A DNA stretch of 64,000 nucleotides from Dyella jiangningensis (GTDB lineage: Bacteria > Pseudomonadota > Gammaproteobacteria > Xanthomonadales > Rhodanobacteraceae), in NCBI GenBank assembly GCA_000632805.1, contig CP007444.1, forward strand, positions 4,514,772 through 4,578,771, read 5' to 3'. Made by a program: the position numbers and the translations under genes. Within the stretch, counting starts at the first letter, position 1. Every line of letters begins with the position of its first letter. The notes beneath the pieces are model-generated. The model saw nothing but the letters and a program-made list of their open reading frames with translations. It had not been told where the DNA came from and did not search any database. This document shows positions 17,111 to 24,841 of the stretch, one piece after another.

Positions 17111-17971
17111 ATGACACTCAAGGCAGCATTCATCGGACTCGGCGCCATGGGCACGCCGATGGCCGGCCATCTCAAGGCCCACGGCCTGCTCCAAGCCGTC
17201 TCCAGCCGCACCCAGGCCAACGCCGATGCGGTGGCGAAGGATCTCGGCGTCGCGGCGCCCTCGCTGGCGGACATCGCCGCGCAGTGCGACGTGATCGCGT
17301 TGTGCGTCACCGCCGATGCCGATGTGCTCGGCCTGGTCGATGCGCTCGTGCCGCATCTCAAGCCGGGCACCATCGTGATCGACCATTCCACCGTGGCACC
17401 CGACACCGCCAAGCAGGCCGCAGCCAAACTGGCGCCGACCGGCGCGCACTTCCTCGATGCGCCGGTATCGGGCGGTGTGGAGGGAGCGAAGAACGGCAAG
17501 CTCTCGGTGATGGTGGGCGGTGACGCCGCCGTACTGGAGCGCGCGCGTCCGGTGCTGGAAGCCTATGCGCTGCGCATCACGCATCTCGGTGATGTCGGTG
17601 CCGGCCAGGCCACCAAGGCGGTGAACCAGGTGCTGGTGGCGGGCATTGCGCAGGGCGTGTGCGAAGGCCTCGCGCTCGGCGAGGCCTTGGGCCTGGACCC
17701 GGAACGCCTGCTGCCCACGCTGGGTGCTGGCGCGGCGGGCAACTGGTTCCTGGAAAAGCGTGGCAGCACCATGCTGCGCAACGAGTTCAGCGTGGGCTTC
17801 AAGCTCGGCCTGCTGCACAAGGACCTGGGCATCGTGCGTCGCATTGCCGAAAGCGCCGGCACCAACCGCAGCGTGATCGAGCGCTCGCTGGCCGATTATG
17901 CGGAGCTGATGAGCCAGGGTTATGGCGACGACGATATCTCGGCGTTGATTAGGTTGAAGCGCAAGGGTTGA
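17111..17971 (+). CDS. NAD(P)-dependent beta-hydroxyacid dehydrogenase (3-hydroxyisobutyrate dehydrogenase-like)
   Basis: A 286-aa enzyme of the 3-hydroxyisobutyrate / tartronate semialdehyde reductase family. It has the Rossmann motif FIGLGAMGTPMA at the N-terminus, the substrate loop DAPVSGGVEGAKNG and the catalytic Lys region GQATKAVNQ. The exact hydroxyacid is not readable from sequence. It lies 30 bp after the patatin gene and probably shares its transcript, with a perfect 18-bp palindrome in the gap. REP elements and a terminator follow. Confidence 0.88.
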   Translation: MTLKAAFIGLGAMGTPMAGHLKAHGLLQAVSSRTQANADAVAKDLGVAAPSLADIAAQCDVIALCVTADADVLGLVDALVPHLKPGTIVIDHSTVAPDTAKQAAAKLAPTGAHFLDAPVSGGVEGAKNGKLSVMVGGDAAVLERARPVLEAYALRITHLGDVGAGQATKAVNQVLVAGIAQGVCEGLALGEALGLDPERLLPTLGAGAAGNWFLEKRGSTMLRNEFSVGFKLGLLHKDLGIVRRIAESAGTNRSVIERSLADYAELMSQGYGDDDISALIRLKRKG

Positions 17972-17986
17972 AGCGTTGTTTCTCTT

Positions 17987-18010
17987 GTGGGAGCGCACCC
18001 TGTGCGCGAC
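17987..18010 (+). repeat. GTGG-variant REP, left member of a perfect inverted pair
   Basis: GTGGGAGCGCACCCTGTGCG then CGAC. Its exact reverse complement lies at 18043-18066, so the pair can form a long cruciform or hairpin with a 32-bp loop. Confidence 0.8.
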
Positions 18011-18042
18011 CGCGGAGATGCGGTGTTGCGCTCCGCTTGCTT

Positions 18043-18066
18043 GTCGCGCACAGGGTGCGCTCCCAC
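18043..18066 (-). repeat. GTGG-variant REP, right member of a perfect inverted pair
   Basis: Exact 24-bp reverse complement of 17987-18010. The pair lies between convergent genes, upstream of a bidirectional terminator. Confidence 0.8.
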
Positions 18067-18080
18067 AAATGTTCTGGCAT

Positions 18081-18110
18081 AAAAAAGGCCGCGACATGCG
18101 CGGCCTTTTT
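18081..18110. terminator. Bidirectional rho-independent terminator
   Basis: GGCCGCG/CGCGGCC stem flanked by six A on the left and five T on the right. It can end the plus-strand dehydrogenase transcript and the minus-strand SPOR transcript. Confidence 0.85.
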
Positions 18111-18133
18111 CTTGGGCTCGGTAAGGCGAAAGC

Positions 18134-18889
18134 TTACTTGCCTTCCTTCAACGCAATCGCATTGATGCCGGCCGACGCCAGGCGCTGCTTGGCCGATTCC
18201 AGTTCGGTGGCCGAATGGAACGGGCCCAGGCGCACGCGGTTGTAGGTCTGGCCGTTGACGTTGACCGGCGCGACGTTGGCGACGAAACCCTGCATGGCCA
18301 GCTTGGCCTTCAACGTCTCCGCATCGGACGCGCTCGGGAACGCGCCCACCTGCAGCAGGTAGCCGCTGCCGGTGGAGGCGGTGTTGGCGGTCGGTGCCGC
18401 GGCCGGCGCGGCATGCACGGCCGATTCCGGCGCGGGCGTGATCGCTTCCGAGACCGCAGCCGGTGCCGGCTTCGACGCCGCCTGCTGCTGTTGCTGGGCT
18501 GCGGCGGCCTGCGCTGCCTGCTGGGCGGCCTGCTGCTTCTGCTGCTGCTCGGCCTTGGCCTGCGCACTGATCACCGCATCGGGAATGCGTACTTCCTTCT
18601 CCGACAGCACGGAATAGAAGTCGTACTGCGGCTTCTTCGGAGCCGGCGCTGTGTCGTTCGCCGAGGTGGTTTCGTTGCCGGCCGCGCCCGCATCGCTGCC
18701 GCGCTGCGCGGTGGCCTGCGCGTTCGGCTGCGGGCCGTCGTTGCCGCGGGGCGCCATCGGCAGGTGTCCGCGCATGGCGAACATCAGCAGGGCGCCGACC
18801 AGGATGCCGATGACGGCCCAGCCCCAACCCGGCATGCCGCCGCTGTTGTTGCGGACGGCCTGTCGGCCTTTGCCCTTGCGTGCTGCCAT
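18134..18889 (-). CDS. SPOR-domain membrane protein, FtsN-like
   Basis: A 251-aa protein with a basic cytoplasmic N-terminus, one transmembrane helix (about residues 20-40), a long low-complexity Ala/Gln/Pro-rich periplasmic linker, and a C-terminal SPOR domain (about 175-250, YLLQVGAFPS...GPFHSATELESAK). SPOR domains bind denuded glycan strands at division septa; this architecture is that of FtsN-type proteins. Its start codon directly follows the argS stop codon with no gap, so it is cotranscribed and probably coupled. Placement after argS recurs in other gammaproteobacteria. Whether it is the essential FtsN is inference. Confidence 0.85.
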   Translation of the reverse strand: MAARKGKGRQAVRNNSGGMPGWGWAVIGILVGALLMFAMRGHLPMAPRGNDGPQPNAQATAQRGSDAGAAGNETTSANDTAPAPKKPQYDFYSVLSEKEVRIPDAVISAQAKAEQQQKQQAAQQAAQAAAAQQQQQAASKPAPAAVSEAITPAPESAVHAAPAAAPTANTASTGSGYLLQVGAFPSASDAETLKAKLAMQGFVANVAPVNVNGQTYNRVRLGPFHSATELESAKQRLASAGINAIALKEGK

Positions 18890-20578
18890 TTACATGCTCT
18901 CCGGGGCGCTGAGGCCCAGCAAATCAAGACCGTTCTTCAGAACCTGGCGCGTCGCCACGATGAGTGCGAGTCGCGCGTCGCGCAGGTTTGCATCGTCCAC
19001 CAGGAACTGGTGCGAGTTGTAGTAGGTGTGGAACGCATTCGCCAACTCGCGCAGCCAGGTGGCGACCAGGTGCGGCTCAAGATTGGCCGCCGCGGTCTCA
19101 ACCAGCTCGGGATACTTGGAAAGCTCGGTCAACAGGATCTGCTCGTGCTCGTTGTCCAGGCGCGCCAGGTGGGCCAGGCCATTGTGCAGATCGAAGGTGA
19201 ACCCTTTCTCGCCAGCCTGGCGCAGCACGCTGCAGACGCGAGCATGGGCGTACTGGATGTAGTAGACCGGGTTGTCGTTGCTCTGCGAGCGGGCCAGGTC
19301 GATGTCGAACACCAGCTGCGAGTCGCCCTTGCGGGCGATCAGGAAGTAACGCGTGGCGTCGCGGCCTACTTCGTCGATCAGGTCGCGGAGGGTCACGTAG
19401 CTGCCGGCGCGCTTGGAGATCTTCACCTCTTCGCCGCCGCGCATCACCGTCACCATCTGGTGCAGCACGTATTCCGGCCAGCCCTTGGGGATGCCGCAGT
19501 CCAGCGCCTGCAGGCCGGCCTTCACGCGGGCCAGGCTGCCGTGGTGGTCCGAACCCAGCTCGGTGATAGCGCGCACGTAGCCGCGCTGCCACTTGCTGCG
19601 GTGGTAGGCCACGTCCGGCACGAAGTAGGTGTAGGTGCCGTCGGACTTGCGCATCACGCGGTCCTTGTCGTCACCGAAATCGGTGGAGCGCAGCCACAGC
19701 GCGCCGCCTTCCTCGTAGGTATGGCCGTGGGCGACCAGTTCGCGCACGGTCTCGTCCACCTTGCCGTCGGTGTACAGCGAGGATTCCAGGAAATAGGTGT
19801 CGAAGCGGACGCCGAACGCCTGCAGGTCCAGGTTCTGCTCGCGGCGCAGGCTGGCCACCGCGAAATGGCGGATGGCTTCGAGATCGTCGACGTTCTTCGC
19901 GCCGGTGACGATTTCGCCGTCCGCTTCCACCGATTCGCCGGCCATGTAGGCTCGGGCGACCTCGGCGATGTAGTCGCCGCGGTAGCCATCTTCCGGCCAG
20001 CCCTCGGCGCCCGGCGCCAGGCCGCGCGCACGCGCCTGCACCGAGATGGCGAGATTGTTGATCTGCACGCCGGCGTCGTTGTAGTAGAACTCGCGCTTGA
20101 CGCTCCAGCCGGTGGCGTCGAGCAGGCGGCTCAGGCAGTCGCCGATGGCCGCGGCGCGGCCGTGGCCCACATGCAGCGGGCCGGTCGGGTTGGCCGAGAC
20201 GTATTCGACGCCGGCCGTCACGCCCTTGCCGCTCTGGCTGCGGCCGTAGGCATCGCCCTCGGCCATGATGCGGCGCACTTCGTCGTGGTAGGCCGCCGGT
20301 GCCAGGAAGAAGTTGATGAAGCCCGGGCCGGCGATCTCCACCTTGGCCACCAGGGTGTTGGCGGGCAGGGCGGCGACGAGCTTGTCGGCCAGGTCGCGAG
20401 GCTTGGCGCGGGCCGGCTTGGCCAGCAGCATGGCCGCGTTGGTGGCGAAGTCGCCGTGGTCGCGGTTGCGCGCGCGTTCGATCACGAAGCTCGGCACGTC
20501 GAGGTCGGCGGGCAGGGTGGAGTCGTTCTGCAGGGTACGAAGCGCCTGCAGCAGCAGTTCGCGCAGCTGTTCTTTCAC
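18890..20578 (-). CDS. argS: Arginyl-tRNA synthetase
   Basis: A 562-aa class I aminoacyl-tRNA synthetase that charges tRNA-Arg. Visible are the N-terminal tRNA-recognition domain, the HIGH-type motif HVGHGRAA preceded by SANPTGPLH, the KMSKS-equivalent VKISKRAGS, and the C-terminal anticodon-binding helices with the usual ArgS pattern of FHTYYN. The start is GTG at 20578 without a strong Shine-Dalgarno. It is the first gene of a two-gene unit with the SPOR protein. Confidence 0.95.
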   Translation of the reverse strand: MKEQLRELLLQALRTLQNDSTLPADLDVPSFVIERARNRDHGDFATNAAMLLAKPARAKPRDLADKLVAALPANTLVAKVEIAGPGFINFFLAPAAYHDEVRRIMAEGDAYGRSQSGKGVTAGVEYVSANPTGPLHVGHGRAAAIGDCLSRLLDATGWSVKREFYYNDAGVQINNLAISVQARARGLAPGAEGWPEDGYRGDYIAEVARAYMAGESVEADGEIVTGAKNVDDLEAIRHFAVASLRREQNLDLQAFGVRFDTYFLESSLYTDGKVDETVRELVAHGHTYEEGGALWLRSTDFGDDKDRVMRKSDGTYTYFVPDVAYHRSKWQRGYVRAITELGSDHHGSLARVKAGLQALDCGIPKGWPEYVLHQMVTVMRGGEEVKISKRAGSYVTLRDLIDEVGRDATRYFLIARKGDSQLVFDIDLARSQSNDNPVYYIQYAHARVCSVLRQAGEKGFTFDLHNGLAHLARLDNEHEQILLTELSKYPELVETAAANLEPHLVATWLRELANAFHTYYNSHQFLVDDANLRDARLALIVATRQVLKNGLDLLGLSAPESM

Positions 20579-20682
20579 GGCGATGGTCTGGCGACGATGG
20601 AACCGTCAATCCTATCAGACCAGCGCCCGCCAAGCCCCTTCGCGGCGGGCTTTTAGGCGTGCTGCGTTGCGGGGGAGAAATC

Positions 20683-20691
20683 TGTGGATAA
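20683..20691 (-). other. DnaA-box-like 9-mer
   Basis: TGTGGATAA is the reverse complement of the consensus DnaA box TTATCCACA. A weaker match, TGTGGGGAA, follows 4 bp later. There is no cluster of further boxes and no replication gene nearby, so this is not an origin; it may be a titration or regulatory site near argS. Confidence 0.35.
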
Positions 20692-20929
20692 CTCTGTGGG
20701 GAATCGCTGACACGGCAGCCACCGTCATGCAGCTTTTCCCATGGAAATGCAGATGTAATGAAAAATAGTGTTTAGATTCAGTAGATTGAAATGCACATGT
20801 GAGGACGTTGGCAGCAATGGGGCGGAAAGTGCCGTCTCAGACCAAATGTGCATAAGTCGCGGGACGACACGCGCAGTCAGGCGGCGATGTCAAGGCCCGC
20901 GTCCACGTCATGCCCCTGTCATGCGGCAC

Positions 20930-21050
20930 TGCCACACTCTCCTTCGTCCCCCGGCACCTCCCCGCCGGATCGGACGGGAGACCGCCGTGCTCCTTCTCTC
21001 CCCACAAACGGCCAAACGGCGCGGACCTCCCCCCGCGCCGTTGCTTTTTC
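20930..21050 (+). ncRNA. Candidate small RNA with repeated C-rich loops
   Basis: Two stem-loops present the same octamer loop ACCTCCCC: CCGGC/GCCGG at 20951-20968 and AACGGCGCGG/CCGCGCCGTT at 21015-21042. The second is followed by GCTTTTT and is a canonical terminator. More C-rich single-stranded stretches lie between them (near 20945 and 20998). Loops with CCUCC can pair with Shine-Dalgarno sequences. This layout resembles the C-rich-loop sRNA sX13 of Xanthomonas, but I cannot test homology. The 5' end is not defined. Confidence 0.5.
21015..21050 (+). terminator. Strong plus-strand intrinsic terminator without an upstream gene
   Basis: Perfect 10-bp stem AACGGCGCGG/CCGCGCCGTT with loop ACCTCCCC, followed by GCTTTTTC. 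It is 45 bp before the end of the oppositely oriented radC gene. Confidence 0.8.
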
Positions 21051-21094
21051 AGCGTCCGGCTTCCGCTTCCGACGGCGGGCGCCCACCGGGCCCG

Positions 21095-21769
21095 TCAAAT
21101 CCAGCCCAGCGCCGCCATCGACGTCGGCGTGCCTTGGCCAATCACGAGATGGTCGAGCACGCGCACGCCGATCAGTTGCAGGGCTTCCTTGAGTTCGCGG
21201 GTGATGGCCCGGTCGGCCGCGCTGGGCTCGGCGACACCGGATGGGTGGTTATGCGCAAAGATCACGGCGGACGCGTTGTGCTTCAGGCAAGCGCGCACCA
21301 CCTCGCGCGGATGCACGCTGGCGCCGTCGACGGTGCCGCGGAACAGTTCCTCGAACGCCAGCACGCGATGCCGGTTGTCGAGAAACAGGCAGCCAAATAC
21401 CTCGTAGGGAAGGTGGCGCAGCTGGGCGCTGAGGTAGTCGCCAGTGTCGCGCGGGTTGCCGAGCGCGGGCCGCTGGGCCAACTGCTCGGACAGCGAGCGC
21501 CGGGCCAGCTCCAGCGCGGCGATGAGCCGGGCGCGCTTGGCCGGCCCGATGCCGCGCAGGCGCAGCGCGGCGCTGTGCGGATCGGCAAGCAGCGCACCGA
21601 GATGGCCGGCGGCGGCGAGCAGTTCGCGGCCCAGCGCAATCGCGTCCTTGCCCGGCAGGCCGCTGCCCAGCAGCACGGCGATCAGTTCCGCGTCCGACAG
21701 CGCGCCGCAGCCGCGGGCCAGCAGCTTCTCGCGGGGACGTTCGAGTTCGGGCCATTCGCGAATGCTCAT
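21095..21769 (-). CDS. radC: RadC family JAB-domain protein
   Basis: A 224-aa protein with an N-terminal helix-hairpin-helix-like part and a C-terminal JAB1/MPN-type domain holding the metal motif AHNHPSG and downstream Asp (SAADRAIT). RadC was named as a DNA-repair protein, but its biochemical role remains unclear. The frame is open to 22033; ATG at 21769 with GAGGG just upstream matches the family N-terminus (MSIREWPELERPREKLL). radC is commonly found beside coaBC-dut; here a three-gene module separates them. Confidence 0.93.
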   Translation of the reverse strand: MSIREWPELERPREKLLARGCGALSDAELIAVLLGSGLPGKDAIALGRELLAAAGHLGALLADPHSAALRLRGIGPAKRARLIAALELARRSLSEQLAQRPALGNPRDTGDYLSAQLRHLPYEVFGCLFLDNRHRVLAFEELFRGTVDGASVHPREVVRACLKHNASAVIFAHNHPSGVAEPSAADRAITRELKEALQLIGVRVLDHLVIGQGTPTSMAALGWI

Positions 21770-21866
21770 GTCCCTCAGGCTGACGGTGCGATGGATGGCT
21801 GCCCATCGGACATTCGCCTCATTGGGCGTCAGCCGACGCGCCAGCCGCTGGAAAGCGGAGGGATGG

Positions 21867-22769
21867 CTACGATGAAGCGGGAAGCCGCGCGGCGAATTCT
21901 GCCGAGACCCAGTCGATGAATACGCGCACTCGCGGCGAGAGCTGGCGGTTCTGGGGGTAGAGCACGTATACGGGCGAGGGTGACGGCGGATACCCCGCCA
22001 GCACCTCGACCAGGGTTCCGCTGGCGAGATCATCCCGCACGCGGTAGCGCGGCACTTGGATCAGGCCCATTCCCAGCCGGGCGAGGGCGATGTACGTCTC
22101 CGCGCCCGCCACGCTGACGGTTTGGGGCAACGCCAGTTGCCGCAGCGTGCCTTCGACCTGGAATTCCAGCGGAATCACACTGCCCGAGGCGGACGAGACG
22201 AAGCCGATCATGGTGTGTGCCTTCAGGTCGTCCAGCGATGCAGGTGTGCCACAGCGTTCCATGTAGGCGGGGCTGGCGTAGGTTCCCTCCTCCAACAGGG
22301 CGATCTGGCGACCGATCATGCTGCTGTCGGTGGGTTTGCCCACGCGCAGCACGCAGTCGACCCCTTCGCGGACGAGGTCCACGTAGCGATCGCCCTCGCC
22401 GATGCGCAGCTGGATGCCGGGATAGCGCGCGAGAAATCCGGGCAGTCCGGGCAAGACGAAATGACGGGCCAGCGTGCCATGCACATCCACGCGCAGAAGG
22501 CCGCTGGGCTTGGCGCCGGTAAACGCCGCTTCCGCCTCCTCGATCTCGGCGAGGATCGCCAGGCACCGCTGGTAATACGCCTCGCCGTCCAGCGTCGGGC
22601 GCACCTGGCGCGTCGTACGTTCGAGCAGGCGCACACCGAGCCGGGCCTCCAGCTTCTTCACCACCTCGGTGACGGTGGAGCGCGGCAGTTCGAGGTCCTG
22701 CGCGGCCAGCGTGAAGCTTCGCCGCTCCACGATCCTGGCAAACAGCCGCATGGCGTCGACTTTGTCCAC
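21867..22769 (-). CDS. LysR-type transcriptional regulator
   Basis: A 300-aa LysR protein. The N-terminal winged helix-turn-helix (about residues 1-60) includes the recognition segment LELPRSTVTEVVKKLEARLG, followed by a periplasmic-binding-protein-like effector domain. The start is GTG at 22769, with an in-frame ATG six codons later. It is divergently transcribed from an SDR gene with 118 bp between, the classical LysR layout, so it probably controls the two SDR genes and itself. The inducer is unknown. Confidence 0.92.
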   Translation of the reverse strand: MDKVDAMRLFARIVERRSFTLAAQDLELPRSTVTEVVKKLEARLGVRLLERTTRQVRPTLDGEAYYQRCLAILAEIEEAEAAFTGAKPSGLLRVDVHGTLARHFVLPGLPGFLARYPGIQLRIGEGDRYVDLVREGVDCVLRVGKPTDSSMIGRQIALLEEGTYASPAYMERCGTPASLDDLKAHTMIGFVSSASGSVIPLEFQVEGTLRQLALPQTVSVAGAETYIALARLGMGLIQVPRYRVRDDLASGTLVEVLAGYPPSPSPVYVLYPQNRQLSPRVRVFIDWVSAEFAARLPASS

Positions 22770-22887
22770 GACGTTGTTCCCTATATCCGAATGATGTTGG
22801 CAAGCTTGAGCAGATTATCCGGAAGAAGCAAAAGGCCATCCTTTGCCCACGCCGGCACCCGGCCGGCTCTTCCAAAGGATATTTCCC

Positions 22888-23628
22888 ATGACTGCCCACA
22901 CTTCCAAGGTCGCCATCGTCACCGGCGCTTCCCGCGGCATCGGCGCCGCCGTCGCCGAACGCCTCGCCCGCGATGGCTTTACCGTCGTCATCAACTACGC
23001 CGGCGACGCCGCCTCGGCCGAGGCGCTGGCGCACAAGATCGAAGCGGCTGGCGGCCACGCGCTGACGGCCCAGGCGGACGTGGCCGACCCCGCCGCCGTG
23101 CGCCGCATGTTCGATGCGGCCGAAACGGCCTTCGGTGGCGTCGACGTGCTGGTCAACAACGCCGGCATCATGCAGCTGGCGCCGGTGGCCGACACCGATG
23201 ACGACCTGTTCGACCGCACTATCGCCATCAACTTGAAAGGCAGCTTCAATGCCATGCGCGAAGCGGGCAAGCGCATGCGCGACGGTGGCCGCATCATCAA
23301 TTTCTCCACCAGCATCGTCGGCACCCTGTTGCCTACGTACGGCGTCTACGCCGCCACCAAGGCAGCCGTGGAGGCGATGACCCACATCATGTCGAAGGAG
23401 CTGCGCGGCCGCTCGATCACGGTGAATGCCGTGGCACCGGGTCCGACCGCCACCGACCTGTTCCTCAAGGGCAAGACGCCGGAGCTGATCGATCACCTGG
23501 CAAAGATGGCACCCCTCGAGCGGCTGGGCTTGCCCGACGACATCGCCAACGTCGTGTCCTTCCTCGCCGGCACCGATGGCGGCTGGATCAACGGCCAGGT
23601 GCTGCGCGCCAACGGCGGCATGGTCTGA
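22888..23628 (+). CDS. SDR family oxidoreductase
   Basis: A 246-aa classical short-chain dehydrogenase/reductase with TGASRGIG cofactor motif, NNAG, catalytic YAATK and C-terminal substrate loop after VAPGPTATDLF. The ATG at 22888 follows AAAGGAT. NADPH preference is suggested by the Arg in the glycine motif but is not certain. It is divergent from the LysR gene and 67 bp before a second SDR gene, forming a likely LysR-regulated pair. The substrate is unknown. Confidence 0.9.
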   Translation: MTAHTSKVAIVTGASRGIGAAVAERLARDGFTVVINYAGDAASAEALAHKIEAAGGHALTAQADVADPAAVRRMFDAAETAFGGVDVLVNNAGIMQLAPVADTDDDLFDRTIAINLKGSFNAMREAGKRMRDGGRIINFSTSIVGTLLPTYGVYAATKAAVEAMTHIMSKELRGRSITVNAVAPGPTATDLFLKGKTPELIDHLAKMAPLERLGLPDDIANVVSFLAGTDGGWINGQVLRANGGMV

Positions 23629-23695
23629 ATCGACAACCTCTTTTCTCGCATTCAAAAGCGCTTCGCCGCCAGAGGCGAAGCCTTCGGAGATTTCC

Positions 23696-24595
23696 ATGAA
23701 GAACATCATCGTGATTACCGGCGCGTCGAGCGGCTTTGGTTTGATGACGGCGCGCGCCCTCGCCCGGGCAGGCCATGCGGTTTACGCCGGGATGCGTGAA
23801 ACGACAGGGCGCAACGCGCCGCGCGTCGCCGAGATGCGGCAGTACGCGAGCGAGCAGGGTGTCGACCTGCGCGCCATCGAGATGGACGTGGCCTCTCAGG
23901 CATCGGTGGATGCCGCCATCGCGCGGATCATCGCGGAGCAGGGCCGACTCGACGTGGTGGTGCATAACGCGGGGCATATGTCCTACGGACCGGCCGAGGC
24001 GTTTACACCCGAGCAGTTCGCCGCGCTGTACGACGTCAACGTGCTGAGCACGCAGCGCGTGAATCGCGCCGCGCTGCCCCAGCTGCGCAAGCAGGGCCGT
24101 GGACTGTTGGTGTGGGTTTCTTCCAGCAGCACGCGTGGCGGCACGCCGCCGTATCTCGCGCCGTACTTTGCCGCCAAGGCAGGCATGGATGCGCTGGCGG
24201 TGAGCTATGCGGGCGAACTGGCGCGTTGGGGCATCGAGACTTCCATCGTGGTACCGGGCGCGTTCACCCAGGGCACCAATCATTTCGCGCATGCCGGCGC
24301 GCCGGCCGATGAAGCGATTGCGAAAGCCTATGCCGAGGGCCCGACTGCCGACCTCAGCGAGGTCGCCTTCAAGGGCCTGGCCGCGCTGGAACCCGCGGAT
24401 GCCGATCCGCAATCGGTCGCCGACGCCATCGTTGCCGTGGTCGACGCGCCCTTCGGCAAGCGGCCGTTCCGCCTGCACGTCGACCCTTCGCAGGATGGCG
24501 CCGAAATCGTCAACAGCATGGCCGACCGCGTGCGCGCGGAACTGCTGCGGCGCATTGGGCTGGAGGACATTCTTCATCCGCGCGCGGTGTCCTGA
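23696..24595 (+). CDS. SDR family oxidoreductase
   Basis: A 299-aa short-chain dehydrogenase with TGASSGFG, HNAGH in the NNAG position, and YFAAK as the catalytic Tyr-Lys pair. The C-terminal extension after residue 200 is longer than in its neighbour and differs in sequence, so the two are not recent duplicates. The ATG at 23696 follows GGAGA. It is probably cotranscribed with the upstream SDR gene under the LysR regulator. The substrate is unknown. Confidence 0.88.
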   Translation: MKNIIVITGASSGFGLMTARALARAGHAVYAGMRETTGRNAPRVAEMRQYASEQGVDLRAIEMDVASQASVDAAIARIIAEQGRLDVVVHNAGHMSYGPAEAFTPEQFAALYDVNVLSTQRVNRAALPQLRKQGRGLLVWVSSSSTRGGTPPYLAPYFAAKAGMDALAVSYAGELARWGIETSIVVPGAFTQGTNHFAHAGAPADEAIAKAYAEGPTADLSEVAFKGLAALEPADADPQSVADAIVAVVDAPFGKRPFRLHVDPSQDGAEIVNSMADRVRAELLRRIGLEDILHPRAVS

Positions 24596-24610
24596 ACGCG
24601 CCGATGAAAG

Positions 24611-24751
24611 CCCCTCTCCCTTTGGGAGAGGGGTTGGGGAGAGGGTGCGGGGCTTGCGCGAACTTCCGTGGTTCGCTTCGACCGCACCCTCATCCGGCTA
24701 CGATCGAAGGGAGTCCCCGTGGGACCGCCACCTTCTCCCAAGGGAAGAAGG
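24611..24751. repeat. Composite hairpin repeat between SDR gene and coaBC
   Basis: It begins with a perfect stem CCCCTCTCCC/GGGAGAGGGG around TTT (24611-24633). Inside are the inverted arms GAGGGTGCGG (24641-24650) and CCGCACCCTC (24682-24691). A copy of the GTCCCACGGGGAC element lies at 24697-24725, and the unit ends with CCTTCTCCC/GGGAAGAAGG (24731-24751). One repeat appears to sit inside another. The first hairpin may also end the SDR transcript. Confidence 0.6.
24697..24725 (-). repeat. GTCCCACGGGGAC element
   Basis: On the minus strand it reads GTCCCACGGGGACTCCCTTC then GATCGTAGC. It matches 110-139 on the plus strand with only a few differences. Confidence 0.6.
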
Positions 24752-24841
24752 GTTTCACGTACTGGTCCGCGCGCGCTTGTCACCGAGCCGGCCTGACGAT
24801 TCCGGTAAGCTAACGGCCATAACGTTTGTCAGGCCCACACC

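Larger units (their letters stand above)
20579..21094. other. 516-bp gene-free interval between argS and radC
   Basis: No protein gene is convincing on either strand. The interval holds a perfect DnaA-box 9-mer (20683-20691), an AT-rich island (about 20755-20800) that could carry promoters, and a plus-strand terminator (21015-21050). Nothing upstream on the plus strand needs that terminator except a non-coding transcript. Confidence 0.65.

Noticed and set aside
18215..20656. 813-codon plus-strand open frame over argS and the SPOR gene
   Set aside because: Antisense to two confident genes; repetitive Gly/His/Arg composition caused by GC-rich codon positions.
20683..20704. Possible replication origin
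   Set aside because: Only one perfect DnaA box; no dnaA, dnaN, gidA-type cluster or AT-rich unwinding region beside it. mnmG at the right edge is not close enough to change this.
20768..21919. Plus-strand open frame of 383 codons across the argS-radC gap
   Set aside because: It runs antisense through radC and the terminator at 21015; no ribosome site or family similarity.
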